The position numbers and the translations under genes are program-made. From Bacillota bacterium (lineage in GTDB: Bacteria; Bacillota; Clostridia; Christensenellales; Aristaeellaceae), in NCBI GenBank assembly GCA_023404345.1, contig JAEYCB010000034.1, positions 1-32,785 of the forward strand: a stretch of DNA of 32,785 bases, given 5' to 3'. The notes below the pieces were generated by a model. It searched no databases. It saw nothing but the letters and a program-made list of their open reading frames with translations, and was not told the DNA's origin. Below, in pieces: positions 30,397-32,785 of the stretch; position 1 is the stretch's first letter; each line of letters opens with the position of its first letter.

Positions 30397-31284
30397 GTGA
30401 CGGTCAAAACCATTTCCACGCCTCCGCGCCTGAGCGATGCCATACGGCGCAAGGTGTTCAACCTTTTTATCACGGTGCTGATGGGTCTGTTTGCACTGAC
30501 GATGATCACGCCGTTTCTATGGATGATTTCGGCATCGCTAAAGCTGCCACTGGACGTGATGAAACTCCCCATCGAGTGGATTCCCAAGTACTGGTATCCT
30601 GATAACTACCTGCAGGTATGGAACATTGGCGACGTGGCCCCTGTGGATTATCATTTCGGCCTGGCGTATTTCAATTCGTTGAAAATCGCTTTCATTAACT
30701 TGGCCGGCTCGGTCACCACCAGCACGCTGGCCGGATACGCCTTTGCCAAGATCAAATTCCGCGGAAGCACGGCCGTGTTCTTCTTCTACCTGGCTACGAT
30801 GATGATTCCCTCGCAGGTGACGCTGATTCCGCGCTTCATCATCTTTCGAAACCTTGGCTTCACCGGCACGCACCTGACGCTGATTTTGCCGGGGCTGATC
30901 ACGATTACCGGCACGTTTCTGATGCGGCAGTACTTTTTGCAGGTGCCCAACGAACTGCGTGAATCCGCCTTTATCGACGGTGCAAGCGAAATCCGCATCT
31001 GGGCGCAGATCATGGTGCCTGTTGCCAAACCCAATATGGCGGCGCTGGCCATGATGGTCTTTCTGTGGAACTGGAATAACTACCAGGATGCGCTGGTGTT
31101 TCTGACCAACTGGCGGTTGTACACCATCCCCATCGCGCTGACCAACTTCATCGAGGAAAGTGTAACCGAGTACAACCTGGTGATGGCGGCTTCAGCCTCG
31201 GCCCTGATTCCGGTGTTTGCGGTCTTTATCTTCGGCCAGCGTTTCTTTGTCAAGGGGCTGGTTGCGGGAGCCGTTAAAGGATAA
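30397..31284 (+). CDS. Sugar ABC transporter permease (MalG type, importer 2)
   Basis: 295 residues with a GTG start behind AAAGGAGTGAG. Six membrane helices, EAA loop ELRESAFIDGASEIRIWAQIMVP, and C-terminus FGQRFFVKGLVAGAVKG typical of MalG-like permeases. It lies 23 bp after its partner and 12 bp before the oxidoreductase gene, so all are one operon. Confidence 0.93.
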   Translation: MTVKTISTPPRLSDAIRRKVFNLFITVLMGLFALTMITPFLWMISASLKLPLDVMKLPIEWIPKYWYPDNYLQVWNIGDVAPVDYHFGLAYFNSLKIAFINLAGSVTTSTLAGYAFAKIKFRGSTAVFFFYLATMMIPSQVTLIPRFIIFRNLGFTGTHLTLILPGLITITGTFLMRQYFLQVPNELRESAFIDGASEIRIWAQIMVPVAKPNMAALAMMVFLWNWNNYQDALVFLTNWRLYTIPIALTNFIEESVTEYNLVMAASASALIPVFAVFIFGQRFFVKGLVAGAVKG

Positions 31285-31296
31285 GGAGGAAAGAAC

Positions 31297-32592
31297 ATGA
31301 GAAGCTATCATGAACCTGCAAGAGATCTTCCCATTATCGTCGAGGTGGATGTGCTGGTGCTGGGTGGTGGCCCGGCAGGGTTCTGCGCAGCGCTGTCAGC
31401 GGCACGCGAGGGCACGCGCACCATGCTGGTGGAGCAATTCGGCGAGGTGGGCGGCGTGGCCACCACCGGCCTGATGAGCCACTGGACGGGCGCCACCAAG
31501 GGCGGCATGTTTCAGGAGATTATCGAAAATACCATGAAGGCCTATACGCCCATCGACCACGACTACTTCTCCCTGATCAACCATGAGTACCTGAAAAATT
31601 GGATGTCCGACCAGCTGCTGGAGGCAGGTGTGGACTTGCGCCTATACACGCACGCCGTGGATGCCATCACCGAGGACAACCGGGTACGGGGTGTGGTAGT
31701 AGAGCGCAAGGACGGGCGCGGGGCCATTCTGGCTAGCGTTGTGGTGGACTGCACCGGCGACGGTGATATTGCTGCGCGCGCAGGCGCGCCCTATATCATG
31801 GGCCGCGAGAGTGACGGGCGCATGCAGCCGATGACCATCATGCTGCAGCTGGCGGGCGTGGACCGCTCCAAAGTGCATTATCTCACAGAATTTAGCATGG
31901 ACTGGGAGATTCCCGGCGGCAGCATCCAGAAGCTTGCGCGCGAGGCTCTCACGGCGCCGGCGGGGCATGTGCTGATCTATCCTACCGTGTATCCCGGAAA
32001 CGTGATTCTCAACATGACCAATTGTATTGGTGTGGACGGGACCAAGGCTGAGGACCTGACCCGCGCGCACATCCAGTGCCGGCGTCAGATTCCACAGATC
32101 GTCCAGTTCTTCCGCGAGCAGGTGCCCGGCTTTGAAAACGCCTATCTCATCAAGACCTCGGCCACCATCGGCGTGCGGGAAACCCGGCACTTCAAGGGTC
32201 TGGAAACCGTGACGGAACAGGACATCGAGGAGGCACGCGTATTTGACGATTGGGCTGCCACCAAGCTTCATTTCAACTTTGACGTGCATGGCCTGACCGG
32301 CGCGGGGCTGGATGAGACGGGCAATCAGCTGGACTTCCCGCAACCGAAGGGATACACCATTCCCTACGGCTGTCTGGTGCCCGCCGAAACGGACGGCCTG
32401 CTGCTGGCCGGACGCGACATCTCCGGCACGCACATGGCGCACTCCAACTACCGCGCCATGCCCATCTGCGCCAATCTGGGCCAGGCGGCAGGCGTGGCGG
32501 CAGCCATGTGTGCGCATATGCAGATTCAGCCCCGCGAGCTGGATGTGCACCTTTTGCAAAAGCGGCTGCGCGAGCTGGGCGTCACGCCCTGA
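31297..32592 (+). CDS. FAD-dependent oxidoreductase (FAD_oxidored family)
   Basis: 431 residues. N-terminal dinucleotide-binding motif VDVLVLGGGPAGFCAALSA (17-35), then VEQFGEVGGVATTGLM, and VVDCTGDGDIAARAGAP, the second FAD-contacting segment of this family. The C-terminal part has GLLLAGRDISGTHMAHSNYRAM and LGQAAGVAAA, typical of FAD closing motifs. No signal peptide. The start follows AAGGAGG, 12 bp after the permease stop. It belongs to the importer operon, so it may oxidise or dehydrate the imported compound, for example a sugar acid or inositol-like molecule (inference). Confidence 0.88.
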   Translation: MRSYHEPARDLPIIVEVDVLVLGGGPAGFCAALSAAREGTRTMLVEQFGEVGGVATTGLMSHWTGATKGGMFQEIIENTMKAYTPIDHDYFSLINHEYLKNWMSDQLLEAGVDLRLYTHAVDAITEDNRVRGVVVERKDGRGAILASVVVDCTGDGDIAARAGAPYIMGRESDGRMQPMTIMLQLAGVDRSKVHYLTEFSMDWEIPGGSIQKLAREALTAPAGHVLIYPTVYPGNVILNMTNCIGVDGTKAEDLTRAHIQCRRQIPQIVQFFREQVPGFENAYLIKTSATIGVRETRHFKGLETVTEQDIEEARVFDDWAATKLHFNFDVHGLTGAGLDETGNQLDFPQPKGYTIPYGCLVPAETDGLLLAGRDISGTHMAHSNYRAMPICANLGQAAGVAAAMCAHMQIQPRELDVHLLQKRLRELGVTP

Positions 32593-32625
32593 CGGGCCAT
32601 CAAAACGATATCTTCATAAAAAGAT

Positions 32626-32660
32626 GGGCGCTCCCATGGCATAAAGCCATGGGAGCGCCC
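32626..32660. terminator. Very strong hairpin after the oxidoreductase gene
   Basis: A perfect 15-bp stem, GGGCGCTCCCATGGC (32626-32640) with its complement (32646-32660), loop ATAAA. On minus it is followed by ATCTTTTT; on plus the T-run is missing, so it fits a minus-strand terminator or stable 3' end. Confidence 0.6.
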
Positions 32661-32670
32661 CAGCCTGTCA

Positions 32671-32698
32671 AAAAAGGTCGCATCATGCATCCTTTTTT
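32671..32698. terminator. A/T-flanked hairpin, possible bidirectional terminator
   Basis: AAAAAAGG pairs with CCTTTTTT around GCAT/ATGC. The A-run and T-run make it able to work both ways; such stems often shield insertion-sequence genes from outside transcription. Confidence 0.55.
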
Positions 32699-32717
32699 GT
32701 TATACTAAGGACAGGTG

Positions 32718-32785
32718 ATGAAGATGCTAAAGAAAGAAGCGGAGCAGCGTCAGGCGATAGAAATGCTGTGCACAGATATGCTGGT
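32718..32785 (+). CDS. Start of a probable transposase gene (partial)
   Basis: The window ends 22 codons into an open frame: MKMLKKEAEQRQ, then AIEMLCTDML. The LKKE...R...IEML pattern and the hairpin just upstream resemble the N-terminus of IS1182-type DDE transposases. The fragment is too short to be sure. A -10-like TATACT is at 32701-32706. The likely ribosome binding site, AAGGACAGG, ends two bases before the start, so ATG 32724 (MLKKEAEQ) may be the real start. Confidence 0.45.
   Translation, partial: MKMLKKEAEQRQAIEMLCTDML

Overview
The window looks like a chromosomal segment of a Gram-positive, Clostridia-type gut bacterium, possibly a Christensenellales-like lineage (inference). Signs are GGAGG ribosome binding sites, a sortase-anchored surface protein, a YesM/AraC two-component pair, two CUT1-type sugar ABC importers without their own ATPase, GH51/GH43 arabinan enzymes, GC-rich coding DNA and sigma-A promoters spaced 17 bp. 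There is no rRNA, CRISPR array or prophage. Of 27 gene ends, 19 are TGA, 8 TAA and none TAG.

Layout. 1-335: a cluster of RNA hairpins and a terminator, then a small TM1266-like regulator (335-589). 827-3599: two co-directional polytopic membrane proteins, the first GT-C-like. 3637-4227: a short serine recombinase. 4338-6398: a sortase-anchored GLUG-repeat surface protein gene cut by one in-frame amber codon. 6568-8200: an ACT-domain protein and UPF0210 protein pair, divergent from a pyridoxamine kinase (8341-9210). 9306-10874: a sodium:solute symporter. 11132-11750: tRNA-Arg on +, tRNA-fMet and tRNA-Met on -, and between them an unassigned structured RNA with its own terminator on the minus strand. 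12490-14382: two flavodoxins, one exported, and a carboxymuconolactone decarboxylase-cupin fusion behind a palindrome-rich promoter.

14463-21563 is an arabino-oligosaccharide locus. It holds a LacI-type regulator, a minus-strand operon (binding protein, two permeases, GH51 arabinofuranosidase) and a divergent GH43 gene. Both divergent promoters carry a similar LacI-type operator just downstream of the -10 box, so import and hydrolysis are probably co-repressed. A hairpin array between the binding-protein gene and the permease genes resembles the array at the left edge of the window.

21691-24226 holds a MarR regulator, a MATE exporter and a cytidylate-kinase-like protein; near-identical 20-bp palindromes lie in front of the regulator and the exporter. 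24590-32592 is a second sugar-uptake locus: YesM-type histidine kinase, AraC-type response regulator, binding protein, two permeases and an FAD-dependent oxidoreductase. The right edge has strong hairpins and the first codons of a probable transposase.

The most interesting items are the three-way-junction RNA, the amber-split surface protein, the repeated hairpin-array element and the self-consistent LacI- and MarR-type operator pairs.
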